Positions 46,600 to 57,256 of a DNA stretch of 64,000 bases are shown piece by piece. Origin of the DNA: Pyronema omphalodes (lineage: Eukaryota > Ascomycota > Pezizomycetes > Pezizales > Pyronemataceae); the NCBI GenBank assembly GCA_024516155.1, contig JAJJXM010000022.1:558001-622000 (forward strand), written 5' to 3'. A model generated the notes under the pieces. The model searched no databases and was not told the origin of the DNA. It was given only the letters and a program-made list of their open reading frames with translations. Position numbers and translations under genes: made by a program. The first letter of the stretch is position 1. The number at the start of each line of letters is the position of its first letter.

Positions 46600-48050
46600 A
46601 GTGTGCTTTCCAAAGTTCTTGCACCTCAAGATCCAAGATGATCCTTCATCGAGTTTCTGGATCTGAGGAAGGAAAGAGGGCTCGAGTTTCTAGCCAATCC
46701 AACGGAAGGCTTTCCATACTTCTCATCGACAGAGCAGAGAGGCAACAAAGTCTTCAACAACTCCTATGCAGCGAGAATGAATCCGAACTGAGGAGAAGAA
46801 GGCTTTGTAGCCCTTCTCTTTCCAGACGATAGTGGCGCAGTGAACTGGGCCATGATATGAGGTCTGTATCTTGCGAGCCCTCAACTTGCAAACGGGTTTT
46901 AATAACATCGCAGGGGGTGGTGAGGTAGGCAGAGGGCATTCCGGCGGTCAAAAGCTGGGCGATTCCAAGGGGCTTAGTAGGTGACTCCCCGAACCAGTCT
47001 TTTTTGAGGTGTGCGTATGCGGAGAAGTAGATGGCGGAAAAGGGGGTGCCACGAAGTAGGCATTCCGAAGCACTCCTGTATAGACCGCCAATACCGAGGT
47101 TCTTGACGATCCAGGGAGCGGATCGGCGAGGAGTATCGACGACGTTCTTGATCAACTCTCCCTGGGCTTGGAAACGGATCTTGACGATTTCTAGCGGGCT
47201 GTGGTGCGGTTAGTAAAAAGAACAAATGGACGCAAGGTGCGGGAAACTTACTTGGTAAAGACAACCCGAAAATCACCTGTAGGAACAACAGCAAGTAGCC
47301 AAATAAAACATGATCTTGCAATCTTTTAACTTAGCGGTGGCGCTCCTGATAACAGCGTCCACAGTGTCCATCTCCCTCATAACGTTGTGGAAAGCACAAA
47401 CGTTGGCATACGGAATCTTGGTTGCCGCCCCAACACCGATAAAGGTGTTGGGGTTGTCAAGAATGTGGTCGGACAACTTGTGTCCAGTCGTCTCCTTGAC
47501 GTTTCTCTCGAAGTCGGCTACCTCAATAAACCGAGTAGCCTTGGGATCAACGGTCCGGTGCACCTTCTCTCCCTGGATCACCTGCAGCATCTGGGAAACT
47601 GCTCGTAGGTAAGGGAGTGGCGGCTCTTCGGTGAACCAGCGTACAGCGTCACCCATGCGCTATCCCAGTTGAAAAGCAAAGAGTCATCTGATTTGTTGGC
47701 CTTCGTGATGGCCACCAGGTCATCGAAATCCAAGGTGCCCTTTCCTTGAACATCGAAGCGGCGGAATACGATCTGGTACTCCGCATCCGGCTTAGATAGC
47801 AGAGACTCGAAAGCAGCCCACTCCTCCAATGTAAGGTAGCCAGCACCTACGCGGTCAGCGACCTCGAACAAGATTCCAAACTGGTCTCGGGGGATCTTGT
47901 GGTAGTCAGCGGATTCTGGTGCAATGGCATTGACGAAATCGGCCCGGCTCATTGCTCTCTCTCCGGCGGGGGTTGTAATAGTAGCAAACTTCTCAAAAGC
48001 AGCTTTGTGTTGAGGTAATTATGAATATCGTCGTCATCGAAGGAGGCCAT
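46600..48050 (-). pseudogene. AGC1: Decayed mitochondrial aspartate-glutamate carrier (AGC1/aralar type)
   Basis: Family features appear in order on the minus strand but in different frames. MASFDDDDIHNYLNTK (from 48050) shifts frame into AAFEKFATITTPAGERAMSR and the EF-hand region (SKPDAEYQIVFRRFDVQGKG). A one-base loss at YEQF (near 47590) shifts into QMLQVIQGEKVHRT and the stretch ending near MREMDTVDAVIRSATAKLKD. The first two carrier repeats are then missing, about 200 residues. The third carrier repeat survives (FTN, an intact intron with GTAAGT and CTAAC, then PLEIVKIRFQAQ to TTPCDVIKTRLQVEG), followed by more shifts and a stop in SQFGFILAA. The intact family protein exchanges aspartate and glutamate across the inner mitochondrial membrane under calcium control. 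This copy cannot make a working carrier. Confidence 0.85.
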
Positions 48051-48139
48051 CTGCTCCTCTACTCGTTGCTATCTGAGTTGTGTATGTAGACGCCGTTTGT
48101 GAATCTATTGACGTCCCTGAGAGCGCGATTAGATACATT

Positions 48140-48358
48140 CTAGTAGAGAGGAACCAACTGAATTCGAGACGCGATGACACGCGAAAAAAGGCGGACATAC
48201 TGACTACAAGATACGAACAGTACTAAAGCTTGAAACTCGAGTGAGTTGATGTCGTCAAAGACGAAGCCGAGGTCGGCAGCACCGAGTGGTGTTTGTTGTG
48301 TTTGAGTGGATGTAAGAGAGGTGAGAAAGAAGATAGAGATAGGAAGAGGGAAATTCAT
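48140..48358 (-). CDS. Possible short secreted protein or remnant
   Basis: A 72-codon frame starting MNFPLPISIFFLTSLTSTQT, a plausible signal peptide, followed by a short segment (LGAADLGFVFDDINSLEF). It lies between two carrier pseudogene pieces, so it may itself be a fragment of a larger broken gene. No domain recognised. Confidence 0.25.
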   Translation of the reverse strand: MNFPLPISIFFLTSLTSTQTQQTPLGAADLGFVFDDINSLEFQALVLFVSCSQYVRLFSRVIASRIQLVPLY

Positions 48359-48619
48359 CTGGGGCTTATATACTCCAGATAGCCTACCAGACCGCCCTAT
48401 CTTGCATTCGACAAGTTGCTTCAACCGCCATCGGATCATGAATATTGCCACTCATGCAGGATCACTCGGGAGTGTTCTCGGCCCTCGGCCTGCCGGTTTC
48501 TGATTCTGTGACGTTCCGATGGCTAGATATAGCGTAGATTGAAAGATGTGGTCATGGATTTTGTTCTTCACATCCCTCTGATAGATAGAGGACTTTTTGA
48601 TTCCTTAAATAACTAAGTA

Positions 48620-48832
48620 CTGGTTGAACTAACAGGCTGTGGCTGCGGCTGCAGCTGTATTTCTTGAACGGTGATAATTATGCCGATTGTGTTGACCGTA
48701 TCGACAGTATCCATGCCCCTCATGCGTCAAGACATCGCAGAAGGCACAGGCGGCGTCACAAGGAATCTCAGCTGTTGCTCCGAGGAAAATATATAACCGA
48801 GTTTCTGCGGTATCTAGGATCTGCTTTAGCAC
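48620..48832 (-). pseudogene. AGC1: Second remnant of the AGC1-type carrier gene
   Basis: The minus strand reads ILDTAETRLYIFLGATAEIP and then CDAACAFCDVL. One base later, in another frame, it reads MRGMDTVDTVN. This parallels HILDNPNTFIGVGAATKIPY, NVCAFHNV and MREMDTVDAVI of the pseudogene at 47.3-47.5 kb. At DNA level GGAATCTCAGCTGTTGCTCC here matches GGAATCTTGGTTGCCGCCCC there, differing only by transitions. Only this portion of the gene is recognisable. Confidence 0.6.
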
Positions 48833-51550
48833 ACCATGAATTCAGCCATCTTCTAGATCATTGATTTTTTTCGAGAAAAGTTATTAGTCAGCCACATAAA
48901 ATGAACCCAGTAGCCTAGTTTTCGATAGAAGTTATGGAATATCCGATGTTGATGTTTGCTTGAAGAGCCATGTACGTGGAGGAGGTCTAGCGGCCTCTCT
49001 TATTTGTGTTGCACCTCGATCACTAGCTTATATGTTGTCTTTCTATCAATATTGATAGAAAGAGATGCAATATCATGATTCGTTATCAACCTACCTTTTT
49101 TTTCCTGACGACTCGTTTCATATCTGACAAAGAATGTCGTGGTATTTACGTCAACGCAAGCCTCTCAACCAAAAAGCCGGGAGAGTTAGTGGATTCCAGA
49201 ATGCAGAATGAACTTACTTAAGATATTTCTTCGCAGCACTCTCGTGCGGTTAATCCATAGGTATTTTCAGTAACCTGAATTCCTGAAAACTGTACCTTCT
49301 TGGAATTGTAGTCGTATCCCGGGTTTGTCGGGTTTAGTACAAGTTACAATCTGTTCTATTACCACTATCGTTTGGTCAAGGTAATTACATGAACTGTTTG
49401 CAACTGTAAAAATTGGTTTGTCCAGGGGAACTAGTTGATGAAGGGGCATAAAAATATTATTCAGTGCATACATAACAAAATTCTAAACTAATTTTGTCCC
49501 CAGAAATCAGAACTAACGCCTACCATTGAAGCTCTTGAGCCCGTTAATGGCCTCTCGAGCATCAGCCTGCATCGAATGGCGGTCCGATATAATGATGCGC
49601 TTGCATTCAGAAAGCAGCAGCTATTAACTCAGCCGCCATGGCGGGAACTGAAAGCATGGTCACTCCCATTTCGTAAACGTTGGAAAAACCAGGTTACCAA
49701 AAACTGGTGGATTAATGAGGGTTGAGATACTGGCCGGCTCAGCCACCGATGGGTTCAAACGAGGTTGAATAAATCATTTATTCCTGACTACACTAGTTCT
49801 CGATGCGGTTAAACTGGTTTGTACATATTTACCGAATCCGTTTAACCAGTGCACTGCAGTTACCTGGTTGTATGAACCCCTCGAAACTGATCCAACTGTA
49901 TATCCGGGACACCAAAAATGTACCAACTAACTGTGAATTGTCAGTTCAGTTTACCTGGTTTACGATTTTACCCGGTAAACTGGCTATATGGTTGCGATGT
50001 CTGATTATATCCAAAGTAGGTGATAGATAATCGCACCTACAATAGCTACCAAGGAACCAATCCTTCCTTCTCCCCTCCTGCTCTTCTTCCAGTAAACTCC
50101 GTCACGCATATTACAAACCCTTTCCCGCCTCGGAGGGAGGGGGGAGGGTGGAGGGGGGGGAGGGGCGGATAAATAAACAGCCCTCACAATCCACCAACAA
50201 AGATCCACCCCTAACAGCACCAGATTCCAGTTCCGTCCTCACAGATCTCCATACATCCCACATGCCCTAAGCCTAAGATTCAAAACCAGGGCAATTTAAT
50301 GATAATACCACGATACCATGATACCACGATAACCTTAATCCTCGATGAATCCGGACAATGAAGATCTAGAGCTAGACCGAGGCTGAAGGAGAGGTTTGTT
50401 ATATATTGGCTGGCTGATATATGGTACTGATATATGGTATACGGTATACGGTATATGGTGTTTTTGAGTCATGTTTGCTATTTGATGTTGGTATCAGCGA
50501 CGGGGGGGGGGGGGGGGGGGAATAAAACTTAGAAGCGATACAAAGACAGAAGACGGAAGAGAAGACAGAAGACAGAAGACGGAAGATACGGAGATGAAGA
50601 AAGGCAGATCTAAGACTAACAGTGGTTTGTGGCTCATATCTATACTCCTCCTATACATCTATACTCCCATACTTCTATCCTACCAGACCTAGCATATTCT
50701 GCATTCCAATTTCCAAAAACGACACCCACACACAGATGAATATGAATATGAATACGAATATGGGGTTACAGATAATCATACAACATCACTTAAATGTATA
50801 TCTCTGCACATGGCTGAATCTTCGGGATTTATCTATGATTCTATGATTCTATGGGATTTCTTTATGTCTATAATTTCTAATTTATAATTCATAATTTCTG
50901 ATTTTTGATGGGTATGTTATGTTATATTCTGTAGATATAGACTTATAAAGTCATTCACAAGATATGATCAAGAATAAAGAATCAAGGATAAATAAGATTA
51001 TTCACATCAATGACTATATGTACACATAAACGGACCAGAAATCGTCAGAGTCACTCGGCTCTTGGGTAAGTTGAGGTTGAGAAGTACGGAAGATAGATTT
51101 GATGATGGGTTTTGAGGATGCTTTTGATGGTGTATGGAGGAGGTATTTGGGAGGTATTTGATGTTTTGATATTAATGTAATATTAAATATAGTATTCACC
51201 CTTCGCCCCTTGGTCCCTGGCTGCTGGAAGCTTGAGGGGAGATATAAGGTGGTAATTTCTTCTGATGGTGATGATTATACAGGAAGAGTTTGTTTGAGCC
51301 GTGAGCTCTGTGAAAAAGAGATGGAGTAGTGCAGTAACTGGTGCTGCCTCACTCCTTCCCTCCCCGCACCTCCCTGCCCCTCCCCGCACCTCCACCACCC
51401 CACACCGAGATATATGGTTATCTAGCCTCAATACAGCAAATTTGATAGCTACAGAACCATCCCTTCCGCTCTCCACCTCTCCACCTTATCAGCCTTTCAA
51501 TGTTATCAACCCCATCAACCTATTACATGCAACCATCATCATAACCACAA
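48833..51550. other. Gene-poor region with short repeats
   Basis: It contains a possible inverted-repeat element at about 49685-49985, (GATACCAC)-type repeats near 50310-50330, TATACGGTATATGGT repeats near 50415-50460, GACAGAAGACGGAA repeats near 50545-50590, and a poly-G tract. No supported gene. Confidence 0.45.
50502..50520 (+). repeat. Poly-G tract (19 G)
   Basis: A pure G run preceded by GCGAC and followed by AATAAAAC. Confidence 0.97.
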
Positions 51551-52654
51551 TTATACAAAACCCAAAAACCCCGTGGAAAAGCACCAACTCCCGACCAACA
51601 AAAACAACATCAACCTGATAATATCCCCATCATCCTGAGCACCGAATTCCTTTAGTACATTAACAGCTTCTTTACGCCCATTACCCCTTGCTAATAGCAA
51701 TGGAGTCATTCCTTCATCGTTTTCAAGATTCAAATCTAGCTTTCTTCCTGGATTTTGCTTTGGCTTTGAAGTTGTCTGTTTATCTAACTCCAAATTTCCC
51801 GAAGCCTCCAAATTCTCCGAAGCCTCCAAATTCTCCGAAGCCTCCGAAGCCTCCAAGAGAACTCTTAAAACTTTCCCCCAGCCCTTCATCGCTGCTAGAT
51901 GTAATACCCCGTTCCCCCACTCATCTCGAGCAGTGATATCACCTCCCCGAGCTCCATAAGACAGCAGTAACCGAACCAACCATAAATCCTCAAAGCGACT
52001 CTCCGTACAGACCCAAAGGAGGGCATTAAACGGAGGCTCATCAGGACCTGGGATACCCAACCACATTCTCAGCAGGACTCCCATATTCTTCGGATCTTCC
52101 ATATTCTTAAATTTTCTCTTCTTATCCAACTCTACATCGTCACTAGGAGGCTTATAAAGTTGATTAAGAAGAAACTTAATCACCCTTTTACGATTCCTTT
52201 TGCTTTTTGTTCTGTTCCTGGTGGCTTTTCTATAGGCATCAAATATACTCAAATCCCCTCCACTAAACCGGACACCTAGATGACCTTGATAGATGTCGAT
52301 TGCAAGCTTTAATAACCTATCATTAACAGCAGCCCCGGATTTTACTAGTTTTCTTAATGCGGGGAGATTGCTGTTCATGATGCTGACTTCGGTTGGTTTG
52401 AAGGTATGGCTATGCACGGGTTCGTGGCATAGCGATGCCCCCAGATAGTAGAGAGGCGGGGTGAAGTAGCGGTTGAAGGGACGGTTTACGCGGCAGAGAT
52501 TGGATAGGTCGATGGGGCTTAGGTGGGGGGTGATGGCGGAGAGGAGTTCGGGGGGGAGAGAGGTGAAGGATGCGGAGGTTCCCTGGGACGGGATGGTGGG
52601 TTTCGGGGAGGTGGTGTGGGTCATAGTATTTGTGGTGGTGGATGGTAGTAGCAT
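51551..52654 (-). CDS. F-box and ankyrin-repeat protein
   Basis: A single exon of 367 aa. The F-box (SLPPELLSAITPHLSPIDLS, then NLCRVNRPFNRYFTPPLYY) spans about residues 31-70. Degenerate ankyrin repeats follow, for example PFNALLWVCTESRFEDLWLV, WGNGVLHLAAMKGWGKVLRV and EGMTPLLLARGNGRKEAVNV. F-box proteins recruit targets to SCF ubiquitin ligases through Skp1; the ankyrin part would bind the target. An 18-bp coding minisatellite (EASENL units) lies between two ankyrin repeats. The last 25 residues are hydrophobic and may be a read-through of an unrecognised intron near AQDDGDII, so the C terminus is uncertain. Confidence 0.8.
   Translation of the reverse strand: MLLPSTTTNTMTHTTSPKPTIPSQGTSASFTSLPPELLSAITPHLSPIDLSNLCRVNRPFNRYFTPPLYYLGASLCHEPVHSHTFKPTEVSIMNSNLPALRKLVKSGAAVNDRLLKLAIDIYQGHLGVRFSGGDLSIFDAYRKATRNRTKSKRNRKRVIKFLLNQLYKPPSDDVELDKKRKFKNMEDPKNMGVLLRMWLGIPGPDEPPFNALLWVCTESRFEDLWLVRLLLSYGARGGDITARDEWGNGVLHLAAMKGWGKVLRVLLEASEASENLEASENLEASGNLELDKQTTSKPKQNPGRKLDLNLENDEGMTPLLLARGNGRKEAVNVLKEFGAQDDGDIIRLMLFLLVGSWCFSTGFLGFV
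51798..51855 (-). repeat. 18-bp coding minisatellite
   Basis: About three copies of CCGAAGCCTCCAAATTCT within the F-box/ankyrin gene, encoding EASENL repeats. The last copy is shortened. Confidence 0.9.
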
Positions 52655-54161
52655 GGTGTTGAGGAGGGGGGCATAAATGTCGCTGGATTAATGGCTGGAA
52701 TGTGTATGTAGGAGTCGGGGGTTTCTGGCGAGAGGCGTGGAGCTCGGGATGCTGTTACGCGATCTAGGTTGTGTTGCTAATATCTGTGCAAGCTGAGCTC
52801 GGGAATTAACATGCGAAAAGTGTCTTGTAGCTCCGGTAGATGAGGCGTTTCGGTGGCGGAAGCTGTGGTGGAAGCTGTGGCGGAAGCTGTGGAGAAGGTT
52901 CAAGATGGAGCTCTTGTGGCAGCGGGAGTGTAGGAATTGTACGTTGGCACTTTCGTGTGACTGTGGTTGCAAGTGCTGTGTAGAGGTGCTGGATAACGGC
53001 GCAGAGCTCGGTACACACTCGATTGACTCTTGGTGAGCTGCGTACGCCACCGCGTCACCGAGTACATATTTCGTACTACACTATAATCCGCTTTCGAGAA
53101 ATGATGATATACGAGATACTGGGTATCTAAAAATTCCCATAATTAAACCCTCTATCTATGTAGTTCTAACTTTGAAGTATTTTCACAGGAGCGTCGATTA
53201 TGACATAATTCAAACCCCCGTGCTTTCTTGGCATTGCAGGTCACGTCCTCATGGAAGCCGAAATTATCTATTTCCCTTCAATTATTCCAAAATCTGGGGT
53301 AAAACACGATAATCTATTTCATCACCACGTGTGAGGCTTGACATTTACCTACCACGTGGATACAAACATTCGTGCGGTTATAGAACTTTCGAAACGGTGC
53401 CCAAAGCATCATTATCCACATCATTTAATCAAGTGTCCGCGCATCGCATCTCATCTCAGACAACGAGCAGCGGGTGCTTCCAGACCCACCACCTCGGCAC
53501 CCGGCAACGAGCTCTGGAGCCAGCCAGGACAGCTAAGCAGCACCTACCTCCAGTATCCACCCGAATTTCGCAAAGCAGCAAAGCAGCGAAGTAGCAAAGA
53601 AGAAAAGCAAACAAACAAATAGCGAAATCACCGTATAAGCTTCTCTCATTTCTCCCAAGCAGGGCTAAACCCCACTCCCCGTATGCCAAAGGTGGAGCTC
53701 TGGAATCATCCATTCTTAGCTAGCGCGATACAAACACACTTCAGAAATCGCGTCGGCACGCGGTGGTCACGCACAACAGCAGCCAGCTCGACAAGGATTA
53801 TCTAACCCCGACCTCGGTTTTCCCCACCACTGGAGCCCTTGGTGGTGGTGGCAGGCTCGGTATGGAGGGATCTATACCCCACCAAGTAGACCGCGATGTC
53901 GTGCTTTGTCGTGCTTTATCGGACCTCGTCGGATCTTGTTAGGCCTCTTCAGACTTGTCAGATCTTGTTGGACCGTGTCGGACCTTGTCGGACTTTGTCA
54001 AGCAGCTTCTAAACTTCTATCTCGAGTTTGGATTTCTACCTTCCTTTGTGCTTGACCTTTGATCTTTGATCTTTGGCCTTGAAGAAGCTTGACGATAGAC
54101 GAACGATAGACGAACGATAGACAACCGACGACGATACCTCCCTCCCACTCATACCTTCACT
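52655..54161. other. Divergent intergenic region
   Basis: Between the F-box gene (-) and the thioesterase gene (+). It holds a GCTGTGGCGGAA repeat near 52855-52895 and a degenerate CGGACCTTGT repeat at about 53915-54000. Short ORFs are unsupported. Confidence 0.4.
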
Positions 54162-55667
54162 ATGCGTCCCGTACTCCGTCTCGCCACGCCTCTGCGGTTC
54201 CAACTATTATCCATCCGCCACAGCTCCAGCGCCGCAGCAGCAGCAGTCGCCCGCGCCCCCACCGTCGAATCCTCATCCTCACCGTCACCTTCCCGGGCTG
54301 AAACACCCCTCAACCCACGCTGGCTAGCAACCCAAAAACAGCGGATTGGAAAGCTACTTTTCCATGGTGCTACAGTTGAGGAACAGAAGCAGGCTGCTGT
54401 GATCTTGAAGGATCTCGCAGAGAACTGGAGGGATTATGTTGCTGGGGCTGAGGGGTTTTTGGTGGGACCTACGAGGAGAGGGTTATATAGGCATGCGGTT
54501 GCTTGGGGGGATATGGTGCGTATTATTCTCCGGAGGCGGGTGGGTGGGGGGGTTGAAGGTGGATGTTTGGAATACGGATAAGGTACAGAGAAACGATGGC
54601 TGATTTTGAAACCACGATGGAGCGGTTTGAGGGGATTAGGATTCTATGGTATGATATCCCTTTTATAGACAACGCTTAAGAGATCGAAAAAGCTGATATA
54701 TATGGTTGGTTATCTAGGGTACGTTACGTTTCCTCTAGTATTGTATATTTCAAAGTCCGACTAATAAACAACCTATCCAACCTATACAGCTCATGTCAAT
54801 AATGTAACATACACTCGATGGGCAGAAAGCGCCCGTATAAACTGGGCTAGAAATATCGCTAGCTACGTCGACCCTTCTAATGCCCAGAAATGGGCTCAGT
54901 TATGGACACCGAAGGGATTGGGGTTGATTTTGAGGTCTATTAAGGTGGAATATAAATTTGTATGTAACCCCGTACACCCCCTGCTTTGAGATTGACTCCA
55001 TCTGCCTATGATCGGAGCGGTAGCGGTAGCGGTAGTGGTAGTGGTAGTGGGATATCAAGATGGCAACATAGCAACATAGCAAGATGGCAAAAGTACAGTA
55101 GAGTACCACCAGCATGCTACTCATTCTATCCTCCAACCTTCATGATCCCACGGCTAGAGAAGCTCCATGAATCCGGTGTAGCCACACGAAGCTCGCCAAA
55201 GCCAAACAAAGCTCCACAAAGCCAATCAAAGCTCCACAAAAACACTGACATAACCCATAGCCAATGATATTCCCCGACCGGGTAACCGTCTACCACAAAC
55301 TATCCCGTCAAGGCATCGACCATTTCATTCTCGACGTGATGAGTAAGCTCCCCCCCCGCTTATCCCATCCACCACTAACCCCCCGTTAAACCCCAACTAA
55401 CCCCCCCCCTCCCTGGCAGTACTCTCGGAAAAACACCAACGCCCAGCAGCGCGCTGTATAGAAGACATAGTAGTCTACGACTACGTACCAGCCGACACGA
55501 CGAAACCACCAGGAAAAGCCCCGATCCCGGGGTTTATCTTGAGGGTATTTGAGGAGACTGCTAGACAACAGGAAATGGCGAGGGTGGAGGCTAGGAATAG
55601 GATGAGGGAGATTGAGGAGAGGATTATGGGGTTGGAGAAGACGGTGTTGGGGAGGGAGGAAATGTAG
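54162..55667 (+). CDS. Mitochondrial hotdog-fold thioesterase with micro-exons
   Basis: Six exons: 54162-54515, 54640-54648, 54718 (one base), 54790-54959, 55261-55342, 55420-55667; 287 aa. The N terminus MRPVLRLATPLRFQLLSIRH is a mitochondrial targeting peptide. The 4HBT/hotdog core reads WGDM + DSM + AHVNNVTYTRWAESARINWA, so the D-x-M-x-HVNN active-site region is assembled from four exons. Later blocks are PKGLGLILRSIKVEYKF, PMIFPDRVTVYHKL, and HQRPAARCIEDIVVYDY. Every junction keeps frame and the total is 288 codons. The family hydrolyses acyl thioesters; the substrate here is unknown. The 1-nt exon is needed: joining 54648 straight to 54790 gives an early stop. Intron 4 is 301 nt and carries a (GGTAGC/GGTAGT)n run. 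Confidence 0.85.
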
Positions 55668-55693
55668 AGGGCCGGGGGGGTTGCTTTGAGGGC

Positions 55694-55852
55694 GGGGGGG
55701 GGGGGGGGGCTTTGCTTAGGGGTGACGGGGGATGGGGGGGGGGGGGGGGGTGATAAGGAAGGAGAAGGGAGGGGGGGGGGGGGGGGGGGGGCTTGGCTTA
55801 GGGGTGACGGGGGGTGGGGGCGGGAGGATCGGGGGGGGGGGGGGGGGGGGGG
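55694..55852 (+). repeat. Cluster of four poly-G tracts in a tandem duplication
   Basis: Pure G runs at 55694-55709, 55734-55750, 55771-55791 and 55831-55852. The unit TTAGGGGTGACGGGG, then poly-G, then GTGATAAGGAAGGAGAAGGG occurs twice. It begins within 30 bp of the thioesterase stop codon. Confidence 0.95.
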
Positions 55853-56039
55853 TGTGATAAGGAAGGAGAAGGGAGAAGGAAGGAGAAGGGGGGATTGTAG
55901 ATACGACACATAGACATTTCAAGAAGCTTTATATATATACCCAGCTAGCGAGCTTCGAGTGATGTAGAGTGTATATTTTGTCATACCTTACCTTATGCTT
56001 TGAACCTGGTATCTGATATCTGATACATATCGGCTATTG

Positions 56040-56300
56040 GTTATCCGCTATCCGCTATCGGCCGAGAACAGCAAAAGAAAAAAAGACAAGACGAAAAAAC
56101 AAGAATAACCAAAAGAAAAGAATAACCAAAAGAGACCAAAAGCAAAAGAGAATAAGCAAAAGAGACCAAAAGAGACCAAAGAAAAAAAGAGACCAAAAGA
56201 GACCAAAAGACAAGACCAAAAGAAAAAAAGAAAAAACAAGAACGAAAAGAGACCAAAAGCAAAGACAGGAAAAGAAACAAAGAAAGGAAACAGCGGACTT
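56040..56300 (+). repeat. A-rich AAAAGAGACC repeat block
   Basis: Degenerate AAAAGAGACC / AAAAGAATAACC units. It creates Phe/Leu-rich spurious minus-strand frames. Confidence 0.9.
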
Positions 56301-56344
56301 AGGAAGCCGTATATATGTACATAATGTATGCACCAACACTATAT

Positions 56345-56585
56345 ATAGAGATTGATTTTGTTAGTTTGGTTTGTGGGTTGTAGGTTTGGTTCTGGGTTGT
56401 AGGTTGTAGGTTGTAGGTTTGGTTCTGGGTTGTAGGTTTGGTTTGGTTTGGTTTGGTTTGGTTTGGTTTGGTAGTTTGGGTTGTAGGTTGATAGGGTTGG
56501 TTTGGTTTGGTTTGGTTTGGTTTGGTTGTAGGTTTGGTTTGGTAGTTTGGGTTGTAGGTTGTAGGTTGTAGGTTGTAGGTTGTAT
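56345..56585 (+). repeat. TTTGG and GTTGTAG repeat block
   Basis: GGTTGTAGGTTGTAG heptamers alternate with (TTTGG)n pentamers at about 56438-56472 and 56500-56525. Confidence 0.95.
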
Positions 56586-57165
56586 AAATTACAAAATATC
56601 AAAAGGTTGTAAATATCAAAAAGTTCTCAAATCCTAGAAAATCAGAAATAAAAATCAAAATCAAAAATCAAAAAGGAAAAATCAAAGAGAAGAAATCGGA
56701 AAGAAAAAAATGCCATAAAAAATATTAAGAATTAAGAATTAAGAACAATAAATACAATTAAACATATAATAAAATATAATAAAAATACAATAAAATACAA
56801 TATCATATCATACCATATCATACCATACCATATCACATCAAATACACACAAAAAAAAAGCAGAAAAAGAAAAGAAAAAAAAAATAAAAATAAAATAAAAT
56901 AAATAAACCAGAAACCAGAAAATAAAAAACAGGGAATAAAAAACAGGAGAGAAAGAAAGAAAACATTAAAAATCAAATCCAGCAGCATCATAAATTAACA
57001 GCAAAAAGGACAAAAAAAAAACAGGTCAAAATATGCACACCCACCCACCCACTCACCCACCCACACCCACCAATCCACACCCACACCGACCCACCCACCC
57101 ACCCACGCAACCCCCACCAATCCAAAAATCATCATCATCAATATTACAATATTACAATATCTCCA
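56586..57165. other. A-rich low-complexity DNA
   Basis: Strongly A-rich on the + strand (AAAATCAAAAATC, ATAAAATA and CATACCATATCA runs), then a CCCACC-rich stretch at 57032-57115. No gene. Confidence 0.6.
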
Positions 57166-57256
57166 ATATCTCCAATCCAATCCATTCCAATCCAATCCAA
57201 TCCAATCCAATCCAATCCAATCCAATCCATTCCAATCCAATCCATTCCAATCCATG
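57166..57256 (+). repeat. (CCAAT)n pentanucleotide array
   Basis: Tandem CCAAT with occasional CCATT variants. It creates Trp/Leu/Gly spurious frames on the minus strand. Confidence 0.95.

Noticed and set aside
54649..54660. A possible U12-type donor (ATATCCCTTT) in the thioesterase gene
   Set aside because: It would leave the wrong phase, and no matching AC acceptor or branch site is seen; the 1-nt exon model fits better.
55481..56339. Several minus-strand ORFs rich in Pro or Phe/Leu
   Set aside because: Products of poly-G tracts and AAAAGAGACC repeats, partly antisense to the thioesterase gene.
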